DNA from: Pantoea sp. CCBC3-3-1
GTDB taxonomy: Bacteria; Pseudomonadota; Gammaproteobacteria; Enterobacterales; Enterobacteriaceae
Direction: 5' to 3'
Length of the DNA stretch: 25,471 nt
NCBI RefSeq assembly: GCF_007981265.1
Contig: NZ_CP034364.1
Span: 1-25,471 of the forward strand
The position numbers were made by a program, and so were the translations under genes. Shown here piece after piece: positions 19,662 through 25,471 of the stretch. Position 1 is the stretch's first letter, and each line of letters begins with the position of its first letter. Below the pieces are notes generated by a model. That model searched no databases, had not been told where the DNA came from, and saw only the letters and a program-made list of their open reading frames with translations.

Positions 19662-20499
19662 CCGGCTGACAGCACCTGCTTTCCCGGTAATTCTGGCCCC
19701 GACGGCGCGGTTGCTTTTGCGCTTCCTGCGACTCAGCTGGTATCTGTGCATCGGGGTGACGAATTGTTGAGTTCTTGCGAGGTTTCCCCAGGTCGCTGAC
19801 CTGTTCGCGGCTTACGCCGGGCTGACTTACGTCAGACTCCCTCCACACACCAGTCTCCTGGTGTCGCCATCGATACCGAGCCGATCTTTCTCCTTTCTTA
19901 ATGAAACCTGCCTGCGGTCGTGCCGGCAGCGTTGCGGTTAAAAACCCGTTCAGGGCGCATGAAAACACGTAATACGTGCACGTCAGATTGTGGAAATCGC
20001 CGTAAAGCGTTGTGCCGCAGGGGCTGCAGCGTGGTTTTTTTCACGCGTCACTTTGTTCTCGTTTCACTCGAACCAAAGTGACGCCGTTCATTCCGGAGGC
20101 GCGTTTACCTCTGCAAACATGTGCTTTCCGGAAGACGTAATGGTGATCGCGGCATAGAACGAGTTTTTCGCGACAGACCCGCTACAGGTTTATCGGCATT
20201 ATGGTTGCCAGCGCGTAAATGCCGGCAGCGGATGGCAGGACGGTCGGTGCCGGTCACTGCGTTGTGAAATGTACCCTCATCGTCGCGTCGTAAGTGCGCT
20301 TTTTTTGACGATATCTGCTTCCAGGGGCGGGCAGATGTACCACACTGATGTGTTCTCCCTTTCAGGCTGCGGGAGTGTTCTGTACAGCCACCCGAAGGCG
20401 ATCCTCTCAGGCCGTGGGATCATTGGTGGTCGTCATGGACGACAGCGCTACCCGGACATACTATCAACAGAGATTCTTTACGGTCAACCGGAGGGGGTT
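19662..20499. other. 838-bp non-coding region with inverted repeats
   Basis: No convincing gene lies here on either strand. Small frames exist but lack ribosome sites or family similarity. It holds several inverted repeats: AGGTC-GCT-GACCT near 19789, CTGAC-TTAC-GTCAG near 19822, ACACCAG-TCTC-CTGGTGT (19847-19864) and the long repeat at 20045-20084. The density of hairpins with no gene suggests a DNA-level function such as an oriT or a single-strand initiation site. This is inference. The equivalents are 2674-3511 and 11161-11998. Confidence 0.5.
20045..20084. repeat. 11-bp perfect inverted repeat with 18-base loop
   Basis: GCGTCACTTTG (20045-20055) and CAAAGTGACGC (20074-20084) are exact reverse complements. 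No T-run follows on either side, so it is not a standard terminator. It also lies at 3057-3096 and 11544-11583, unchanged. It may be a protein-binding or relaxase-recognition hairpin. Confidence 0.75.
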
Positions 20500-20728
20500 A
20501 TGGACGTTTTCATCACGACAGCGCGCTTCAGCGACGGAAAAAATGTGGCTGCAGCTGAGCGACGGGCAAACCCTGGGCGTGCCGCTGGCTTGCTTCCCCC
20601 GGCTAAAGAATGCCAGCGCGGCGCAGCTGGCTGACTGTGAGCTGACCCCGCGAGGCATTCACTGGGACACACTGGACGAAGACCTGTCACTTGCGGGCCT
20701 GCTGAGCCTGGAAACCGTGCTGCCCTGA
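20500..20728 (+). CDS. DUF2442 family protein, frameshifted (copy 3)
   Basis: This is the same gene as 11999-12226, with one extra A in the A-run near 20541. Two other copies are intact, so it is probably a sequencing error. Confidence 0.8.
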
Positions 20729-20732
20729 AAGA

Positions 20733-21014
20733 TCAGCCGGCTTCGCCCTGCAGCCGGTGGCGGTAATGGTTCAGGACAACGTGTGTCACGATCTGGCCGT
20801 AAATAAAACCGCCCAGCCCGGCAAATATTACGGTACCGGCCAAGCCGGCAAAGTAAGTTCCCGCGCCGGCGAGTACCCCGCAGACGGCGAGGCCGCCCCA
20901 GGTCTTCCAGTGCAGGAAGGCGGATTTATACGCGCTCCGCCACCGACTTCCTCGCTCCCGAGGAGACAGGTCTTTCAGTTCGGGAATACTTTTCAGGGTC
21001 CAGTAGATTTTCAC
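20733..21014 (-). CDS. Small glycine-rich membrane protein
   Basis: This 93-aa protein begins at GTG with AAGGA seven bases upstream. A longer ATG frame from 21173 would add 53 Trp/Cys/Arg-rich residues with no ribosome logic, and I reject it. The first half (KIYWTLKSIPELKDLSP) is polar and helical. Residues about 38-80 are a glycine-rich hydrophobic stretch, probably two short membrane helices, followed by a His/Arg-rich tail. I do not recognise the family. It lies 175 bp downstream of the lipoprotein gene on the same strand and converges with DUF2442 four bases away. A membrane or immunity-like role is possible only by its shape. Confidence 0.7.
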   Translation of the reverse strand: MKIYWTLKSIPELKDLSPRERGSRWRSAYKSAFLHWKTWGGLAVCGVLAGAGTYFAGLAGTVIFAGLGGFIYGQIVTHVVLNHYRHRLQGEAG

Positions 21015-21131
21015 GGTGATGTCCTTGTGCCGTTGGTTGTGCAGAAGAAAACATAACACGGCGGGACAGGAAATGTTTTGTGACCACCGCCAGCTGCGGC
21101 GCCACCACAAAACACCGGGACAAGATGTGTC

Positions 21132-21156
21132 TTTGGAGTACCGCCGGTACTCCAAA
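21132..21156. repeat. 11-bp inverted repeat, hairpin between lipoprotein and membrane-protein genes
   Basis: TTTGGAGTACC and GGTACTCCAAA are perfect reverse complements around a three-base loop. It lies between the lipoprotein stop and the GTG start of the next gene. It lacks a clear T-tract but could slow or partly end transcription, or protect the RNA. The other copies are at 4143-4167 and 12630-12654. Confidence 0.7.
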
Positions 21157-21189
21157 ACGTCCTGGTCAGGCATAGCCCGACACCCGTGA

Positions 21190-21618
21190 TCAATATGCGT
21201 TAACAGAAATCATACAGCCAAAATCTTTTGACAGATGCGTAATGGTGCCATCGACCTTGAGACGCTGCCCGTCGTTAAGAGCATTCATGTCGGCATACTG
21301 GCTTACAGCAACCGTATTATTTCCGACCTTCAGAAGGAAAAAGTCATCCGAGATGTAGCTGTGGTCATGTAAATGAACCACGCCTTCAGCCGTCATGCCC
21401 AGGCCACCAAACTCCTGATTAGCTCTGCCAGGATTTTTACTGGCTTCAGCGCAAATCTGGCTAACTGACTTGTCTGTTTTCTGAAGTGGGGCTTTCAGCC
21501 CCTTGTTTATACTGGATAATCCTGAGTTCAAAGCGCTGAGACCACTGTTAACCTGCGCACAGCCAGACAGTAAAATTCCTGACAAAAAGAGAGCACATCC
21601 AGACTTTACACAATTCAT
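21190..21618 (-). CDS. Outer-membrane lipoprotein with predicted OB-like domain
   Basis: This 142-aa protein has a signal peptide with a lipobox: CALFLSGILLSGC, cleaved before Cys20. Ala-Gln follows the lipidated Cys with no Asp at +2, so the Lol pathway should deliver it to the outer membrane. Residues about 23-45 carry repeats of the form xNSGLSxLN/IN, probably helical. The C-terminal half (about 75-142) has alternating beta-like segments, for example FFLLKVGNNTVAVSQY and GQRLKVDGTITHL, resembling a small OB-fold. I do not know its function. A short ribosome site AGGA lies upstream of ATG. It leads the minus-strand group with the membrane protein. Confidence 0.87.
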   Translation of the reverse strand: MNCVKSGCALFLSGILLSGCAQVNSGLSALNSGLSSINKGLKAPLQKTDKSVSQICAEASKNPGRANQEFGGLGMTAEGVVHLHDHSYISDDFFLLKVGNNTVAVSQYADMNALNDGQRLKVDGTITHLSKDFGCMISVNAY

Positions 21619-21746
21619 GTGATTTTATTTCCTGATAAATCAATAGGATGACAGTATCGCGTTTTTGGCATCGGTATTAAATAGCTTGTCATTATTTTTC
21701 AGAAAGTCAGCCAGTCACCAACAGGATTATCGGCTTTTAAAATCTT

Positions 21747-21762
21747 ACCGGCCGGAGCCGGT
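21747..21762 (-). terminator. Possible weak hairpin terminator
   Basis: ACCGGC and GCCGGT pair around a four-base loop. On the minus strand AAGATTTT follows, a poor T-tract. It could end transcription from the 80-aa gene at 22307. Weakly supported. Confidence 0.25.
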
Positions 21763-21821
21763 CAACGCCTCACGGCCGCACAGTAAACTGCGCCTCCGTT
21801 CACCGTTATCAGAGGAGTTAC

Positions 21822-21983
21822 GTGCCGGAAATCCGCCCTTGGTTACAACATCCGCGCGAAATTCCTGGCTATTCACTTTCGTGCATGCCTATGCAGGCGC
21901 GTCAGAATCATCGGGAGCGTTTTGCGGGGGTTCGGGCAGGGAAAGGCCTGTCTTTTGGCCGTTTCGTCGCAGAATGGCGCTGA
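21822..21983 (+). CDS. Possible 53-aa small basic protein
   Basis: A GTG codon with GGAG six bases upstream opens a 53-codon frame ending in RAGKGLSFGRFVAEWR. The frame is unchanged in all three copies, but identical copies of one plasmid do not show selection. I do not recognise the product. It could be a remnant or chance frame; a different overlapping frame (21665-22021) has no good ribosome site and looks less likely. If neither is real, 21619-22064 holds no gene. Confidence 0.35.
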   Translation: MPEIRPWLQHPREIPGYSLSCMPMQARQNHRERFAGVRAGKGLSFGRFVAEWR

Positions 21984-22064
21984 GGGCGTTTTCGCGGTGC
22001 GGGCAAGTAGTCTTATGTTAAAAGCGAGTGGCTGGCAGGGTCATTAAACGCGGCCAGCCGTCCG

Positions 22065-22307
22065 TTATTTGAGAATGGCTGTGAGGAGGCTACTGAATAC
22101 GGAACCCGTTATGAAAGCGCGCTCCGTCGTCACTTCCTCTTTCCGCATGTCCGCCAGCCTGGCGAGTGCGCTTTCGGGATCGGCGGCGCGAACCTCTTCA
22201 AACTGCTTTTCCCAGCCGTCACCGGCCAGTTGAGCGGCTTTCTCCGCGTCAGATCTTTCCAGGGCGGCGATGTGCTGACCCTTCTTAAAAAAGCAGAACT
22301 CCGGCAT
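22065..22307 (-). CDS. 80-aa hypothetical protein
   Basis: The start chosen is ATG at 22307 with GGAG eight bases upstream; an ATG 39 bases earlier lacks such a site. The sequence opens with MPEFCFFKKGQHIAALE, continues as an acidic Ala/Glu-rich helical region (EKAAQLAGDGWEKQFEEV) and ends in a mildly hydrophobic segment (AFITGSVFSSLLTAIL). I do not recognise a family. The gene stands alone on the minus strand, divergent from grpB with 133 bp between their starts. All three copies are intact. Confidence 0.65.
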   Translation of the reverse strand: MPEFCFFKKGQHIAALERSDAEKAAQLAGDGWEKQFEEVRAADPESALARLADMRKEEVTTERAFITGSVFSSLLTAILK

Positions 22308-22380
22308 GGTGTACTCCGTGAACAGGGTGGCAGTCATGAGTAACATATCTGAAGTGAGCTGATTTCGTACAGCGGAGTCT

Positions 22381-22416
22381 GCCTAACCGGTTCGGGACTG
22401 AACTCTTATGTTAAAC
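22381..22416 (+). other. attC-like core pair upstream of grpB
   Basis: GCCTAAC (22381-22387) and GTTAAAC (22410-22416) fit the R'' and R' core patterns of integron attC sites, with GTTC-GGGACT-GAAC as an inner palindrome. The whole is only 36 bp, shorter than known attC sites, so chance is likely. The same sequence lies upstream of grpB in the other copies. Confidence 0.2.
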
Positions 22417-22440
22417 AATCAGGACAGGGAGGATGTATTT

Positions 22441-22944
22441 ATGCGGAAAATTATTGTTGTGCCATACGATGATAAATGGCCTGAGATGTTTGAAGCTGAA
22501 AGTTCACTGATAAAGAAATTGCTTGGTGGAGTGGCTAAAAATGTCCATCACATTGGTAGCACGTCAGTTCATGGTCTCTCAGCAAAGCCCGTAATCGACA
22601 TGCTGCTTGAAGTTTCCGACATCAATGAACTGGATGCGTACAATTCTTCAATGGCTCGTGCCGGGTATGTTGCTCGTGGTGAGAACGGGATTCCGGGGCG
22701 TAGATATTTCATTAAGGGCGGTGATCAGCGTAGTCATCAAGTGCATGCGTTTGCAGTCGGAGATTCGCAGGTATTAAAGCATCTCGCTTTCCGTGATTAT
22801 CTTCGACGAAACAAGGACATTGCAGTGCAGTATGCTGAGATAAAACACTCAGCAGCATTGCTTAGCAGGAACGATGTTCATCGCTATAGCACCCTAAAAG
22901 CGGACTTCATAGAGCATCATCTGCAACTGGCGCTGGCTGTCTGA
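22441..22944 (+). CDS. GrpB/UPF0157 family protein (nucleotidyltransferase fold)
   Basis: This 167-aa protein has the family signature HIGSTSVHGLSAKPVIDMLL at about residues 36-55. Here Gly-Ser-Thr-Ser-Val and the Lys-Pro-x-Ile-Asp segment correspond to the core of a nucleotidyltransferase-like fold. The C-terminal part keeps HLAFRDYLRRN, also typical of the family, and the length fits a single GrpB domain. The substrate and role are unknown, and the name GrpB does not imply a chaperone. I choose ATG 22441 because GGAGG precedes it; an ATG 33 bases earlier has no such site. The base composition is lower in GC than its neighbours, suggesting recent gain. It is intact in all copies. Confidence 0.9.
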   Translation: MRKIIVVPYDDKWPEMFEAESSLIKKLLGGVAKNVHHIGSTSVHGLSAKPVIDMLLEVSDINELDAYNSSMARAGYVARGENGIPGRRYFIKGGDQRSHQVHAFAVGDSQVLKHLAFRDYLRRNKDIAVQYAEIKHSAALLSRNDVHRYSTLKADFIEHHLQLALAV

Positions 22945-22958
22945 AACGATAGTGATTG

Positions 22959-22986
22959 AGTTCGTTGCCGGGATGTTATGGTAAAT
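22959..22986 (+). promoter_or_regulatory. cer/dif-like XerCD multimer-resolution site
   Basis: TTATGGTAAAT (22976-22986) is identical to the XerD-binding arm of ColE1 cer. A 6-bp centre GGGATG (22970-22975) and a diverged XerC arm AGTTCGTTGCC (22959-22969) precede it. The arm shares a GT-CGT core with GGTGCGTACAA but is weak. No clear ArgR box was found upstream inside grpB. The site would let host XerC/XerD convert plasmid multimers to monomers. Confidence 0.65.
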
Positions 22987-23113
22987 TCGGGTAACAGGCA
23001 GGTATGGAAGAGATTTGGCCGTCGGGCGCCAGCCTGCCCGTTAACTTCACTCTACAGGAGTGATAGCATCGCCCGGTTTACTGGCATGCCTGATAACTTA
23101 CAGGGAGCGTTTA

Positions 23114-23644
23114 ATGCAATTAATGAGAATGACCTACGACGATCTGACAAAGGGCGGCGGCGAGGCAAAGCTGCACGTTTACGGCGTGGGCACCTTTCCG
23201 GTCTTTTCCGGCCAGAAGCCTTATACCAACGATCCGGACTGTACCTACAGGCCTAACAGCGCCATTCCGGTCGGGCGCTACTGGATTGTTCCGCGCCCTG
23301 AAGGCAGTATCGCGAACCGGATCAGAGGATGGGCCGTCGACACCTGGAACAGCTCGAATCATTCAGAGTGGTTTGCGCTCTTTAATTCGGAAACGATGAA
23401 TGATTCCATCCTGATCAACGGTGTTGCCCGCGGCGGTTTCCGCCTGCATCCCCTTCGGCCGGACGGCTCCGGAGAAAGTGAAGGGTGTATCACCTTCGTG
23501 CGGCGTGCTGATTTCTACACGGTAAGGCAGGCGCTGCTCCGGAGAAAGAAAGTTCGCGTGCCGGGTTCGCGAAACGGCTTGATGGCATACGGCTACGTTG
23601 AGGTTCAGGGAGAAAGTAACTTTGCAAACTGCAAAATTCGTTAG
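23114..23644 (+). CDS. DUF2778 (Tlde1-like) L,D-transpeptidase-fold protein
   Basis: This 176-aa protein has a good start: GGGAG a few bases before ATG 23114. The catalytic signature GGFRLHPLRPDGSG followed by ESEGC gives His112 and Ser122-Glu-Gly-Cys125, the His-Cys pair of the L,D-transpeptidase fold. DUF2778 includes Tlde1, a type VI effector of Salmonella that alters peptidoglycan tetrapeptides. The N-terminal half (YGVGTFPVFSG, IPVGRYWIV) is also typical. No signal peptide is visible, as in Tlde1, so export would need another route. The downstream membrane protein overlaps its end and may be an immunity partner. No secretion genes are on this plasmid. The family call is firm; toxin activity is inference. 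Confidence 0.9.
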   Translation: MQLMRMTYDDLTKGGGEAKLHVYGVGTFPVFSGQKPYTNDPDCTYRPNSAIPVGRYWIVPRPEGSIANRIRGWAVDTWNSSNHSEWFALFNSETMNDSILINGVARGGFRLHPLRPDGSGESEGCITFVRRADFYTVRQALLRRKKVRVPGSRNGLMAYGYVEVQGESNFANCKIR

Positions 23645-23894
23645 AAAAACAGCGGGATTTTTCGTCTGCTTTATTGTGGCCTTTATGGTGTCACGCTACG
23701 GGATGCCGCTCTATCCGCTGACGGCATGGCTCGTTGAACATTCTTACCAAATTTTCAGTGGTTACCAGGATGACGTATATGAAGCCGGTACGGATCCGGT
23801 GACGTTTTTCTCTCTAATAACTGTTATCGCGTTTTACGCTCTGGCCATGTACTGGCTGGTAAAAGCGGCAGTTAAAAAAGTAAAACGTGGATAG
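23622..23894 (+). CDS. Two-helix inner-membrane protein, candidate immunity protein
   Basis: The proposed TTG start at 23622 has GGGAG nine bases upstream and overlaps the DUF2778 gene by 23 bp; a TTG 24 bases earlier is the alternative. The 90-aa product has helix one at about residues 10-30 and helix two at about 59-80, joined by an acidic loop (SGYQDDVYEAGTDP). Positive ends (KFVRK and KKVKRG) put both termini in the cytoplasm and the loop in the periplasm. That is where a Tlde1-type enzyme would act. The known partner Tldi1 is a membrane-associated immunity protein, but I see no sequence match and infer the role from position and topology. Confidence 0.77.
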   Translation: MQTAKFVRKTAGFFVCFIVAFMVSRYGMPLYPLTAWLVEHSYQIFSGYQDDVYEAGTDPVTFFSLITVIAFYALAMYWLVKAAVKKVKRG

Positions 23895-24001
23895 GCTGAT
23901 TGCAGTAAAAGCCGGGGCGCTCTATTGGTTTCTGATGTCAGGTCGATAACAGGATCAACAACACCAGACGCTTTACGGCAGTTCATAAGAAAGTTCTTTT
24001 C

Positions 24002-24026
24002 AGCACCCCGCACGGGGTGCTTTTTT
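24002..24026 (+). terminator. Rho-independent terminator of DUF2778/membrane-protein operon
   Basis: AGCACCCC pairs with GGGGTGCT around a four-base loop, followed by a run of T ending at 24026. It lies 107 bp after the membrane-protein stop and marks the end of the GC-richer backbone before the AT-rich PARIS block. The stretch 24027-24240 holds only AT-rich sequence; a short frame of 24 codons at about 24048-24122 differs between copies and is not convincing. Confidence 0.9.
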
Positions 24027-24199
24027 ATCCTATCCCTACAGTTGCGTATGAAAAATCAACTCAAAAGTAGGTTACAAGCCGCATCTTATGATAAATACAG
24101 GGGGCTGGTACGACAGGGATAAGATCGTAGAGGAGAAGGTACAGTAAATTTCTGATTAAAAACAAAAAAAAGTTATGGGTAAATCTATGTTTTTAACAA

Positions 24200-24218
24200 G
24201 GCCGTTATATGAACAGCC
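24200..24218 (-). terminator. Possible ariB transcription end hairpin
   Basis: On the minus strand GGCTGTT and AACGGCC can pair around CATAT with one G-U wobble, 23 bp past the ariB stop. The tail TTGTTAAAAAC is a weak T-tract. Plausible only. Confidence 0.3.
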
Positions 24219-24240
24219 TATGTGTTTTTTATTAGTCAAT

Positions 24241-25121
24241 CTAGTTTAAAGGCAATAGTTTATTTTTATAGTATTGGTAAGTGTCCGCCTCTAAGCACAG
24301 CTTTGGATTGACTGAGAAAACATAAAGAGCTAAGTTTTTTAATGCTTCAAAGTCAATATCTTTGCTGATTTTTGAGTATTTTTTTATGCAGTTAGTTATT
24401 AAACCGCAAACTAGGTACTCAAAAAAATGGCCCTGAATGAGTCGATTTTCTAGGACTCCGATTTTTTTGTATAAGTCATGTATTGATACTCTGTGAGGGG
24501 AGTTTTTTGCGTTTGAAATTAATCTTGAAAATTCTTTTTGGGATAGTATAAAATTATTGTTAAAATTGAGTGCAACACCTAGAGAGCCGCCTTTTTTTGC
24601 AATTTTAAATAGTGTCAAATCATGGCTCTTAGAACATATGTTTATTTACTTAAAGTTGCGATTCTACGGATTGCTCTTTTTATCAGCTTTATATATCTAT
24701 TAGTAGAGTCTTTATTTCCCGCAGTAAGCATAGTTATAACATGCGTAGATACTACATCGCTCCAAAAATCGTTCTCCCAGCTATACCCATAGGTGTAGAT
24801 AACGTTACGATCATTGATCCTGCTTGAAATTATCCCATTATAATCCCTGTCAACTATGACTAAGTTGTTTTTTAGCTTTTTGCTTTCAATTAATTCATAG
24901 TAATCCAAGACATTTTTACAACAACCTAAAACCTTTATTTTTACTTTTCGCTCAGGAAGATAATGTTCTAAAAGAGCCTTGTAGTATTTGTAATCGCATA
25001 AGTCAGTTGTTTTAAAACCAGGTGTGTTCTGTACGTTTTTACCTTCTATATGAAAGGTAATATCAACTCTATGAAATTTTTTTTGAGCATTTATCCCGCC
25101 AGATGTTCTCATGAAGGTCAT
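24241..25121 (-). CDS. ariB: PARIS effector AriB (DUF4435, TOPRIM nuclease fold)
   Basis: The combined copies give 293 aa; this copy lacks one T near 24645. In studied PARIS systems AriB is held by AriA and, once released by a phage anti-restriction protein, cleaves host tRNA and stops growth. The TOPRIM features are FHIEGKN with Glu26, the position of the catalytic Glu in characterised AriB, and NLVIVDRDYNG with Asp91-x-Asp93. A GYSWENDFW segment follows, a DUF4435 hallmark. The C-terminal half is helical and Lys-rich. Its ATG overlaps the ariA stop as ATGA, so dose and timing are linked. The AT-rich composition differs from the backbone. The family call is firm; the exact trigger and tRNA target for this variant are unknown. 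Confidence 0.92.
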
Positions 25122-25471
25122 TGGATAGCCTCCGCCATGTCAATAGTATATTCGTCTAAAAACCCAACAACATCAGGGGAATGAGTTGCAAAAATTATTT
25201 GAGTATTTTTATTTATACTAGTTACTGCAGCTACAAGGTTTTCTTGCCAGGTAACATGTAGGGATAGCTCTGGCTCATCGGCTATATATATACAATCTTT
25301 CTCATCTTGCAACAGCGCCTCGCCTAAATTATAAGAATCTGCTTTTCTCCTGAAGATAGATCTTCAAGTGTCACTTCTCTTTTATTGTAACTTTCAACGA
25401 CCAGTTCATTAGATGCAGATATGTAAAATGTTTTTCTACCATTAAATATTGAGTTTAATACCTCTACAAAA
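25118..25471 (-). CDS. ariA: PARIS ATPase AriA, 3' part, cut by window end (copy 3)
   Basis: This is the C-terminal end of AriA with signature, Walker B and H-loop sequence. It continues at bases 948-1 when the contig is closed. One A is missing near 25327. The full description is at 16628-17931. Confidence 0.87.

Larger units (their letters stand above)
16982..25471. repeat. Tandem plasmid unit, copy 3 of 3
   Basis: This is the third direct copy. Its last bases (…CCTCTACAAAA) join to the window's first bases (TTTGATAGCG) exactly as at 8484/8485 and 16981/16982, so the window is a closed circle of three units. It is the cleanest copy overall. Its known faults are an extra A in the DUF2442 gene, one lost T in ariB near 24645, and one lost A in the partial ariA near 25327. 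Confidence 0.97.

Noticed and set aside
19582..19968. Minus-strand 128-aa frame at the end of the HTH gene, repeated in each copy
   Set aside because: It overlaps the HTH gene in another strand and then runs through hairpin-rich DNA. The composition is Arg/Gln-rich with no known domain.
22978..23256. Plus-strand 92-aa frame starting in the Xer site
   Set aside because: It overlaps the DUF2778 gene in another frame and looks like an Arg-rich shadow.
24048..24146. Small frames of 24-32 codons after the operon terminator
   Set aside because: The frame depends on an A-run that differs between copies, and no ribosome site fits well. I do not call a gene.
1..25471. CRISPR array or satellite repeat as the reason for the repetition
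   Set aside because: The repeat unit is a full plasmid with origin and genes, not a short spacer-repeat pattern.

Overview
The window is three head-to-tail copies of one unit of about 8.49 kb: bases 1-8484, 8485-16981 and 16982-25471. The last bases run without a gap into the first bases, giving the same junction seen inside the window at 8484/8485 and 16981/16982. The contig is therefore a closed circle holding exactly three units. Most differences between copies are one-base changes in short homopolymers, plus a messy stretch around 16230-16560. This looks like a trimeric assembly of one small plasmid from error-prone long reads. Most broken reading frames here are probably sequencing errors, since another copy or the combination of copies gives the intact gene. 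I annotate mainly on the third copy (16982-25471) and use another copy where the third is damaged.

The plasmid is ColE1/pMB1-like. It has an RNA II promoter, an antisense RNA I with its own promoter, the RNA II primer region with the RNA/DNA switch, and Rom/Rop. This points to an enterobacterial host; I cannot name the genus. No relaxase, antibiotic resistance gene or transposase was recognised. A cer/dif-like XerCD site lies between grpB and the DUF2778 gene.

Layout of one unit (third-copy coordinates): ariA and ariB on the minus strand. ariA (17931-16628) spans the junction of the second and third copies; the ariB that follows it is at 16631-15738, and the cleaner third-copy ariB is at 25121-24241. 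Next come the origin (18059-18640), a G-rich tract, a small basic ORF (18705), rop (19049) and an HTH/coiled-coil protein (19239). Then follows an 838-bp non-coding stretch rich in inverted repeats (19662-20499), a DUF2442 gene (20500), and a minus-strand group: a small membrane protein, a lipoprotein and an 80-aa protein. After these come grpB (22441), the Xer site (22959-22986), a DUF2778 L,D-transpeptidase-like gene (23114), an overlapping two-helix membrane protein that may be its immunity partner (23622), and a strong terminator (24002).

Two cargo modules stand out. One is a complete PARIS anti-phage system in an AT-rich block: AriA is an ABC-type ATPase, and AriB is a DUF4435/TOPRIM effector with Glu26 and the D91-x-D93 pair. 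The other is a Tlde1-like (DUF2778) peptidoglycan enzyme with a candidate immunity protein. PARIS is an established system. The less described points are its position directly beside a ColE1 origin on a small plasmid with no relaxase, and the DUF2778/membrane pair on the same plasmid.
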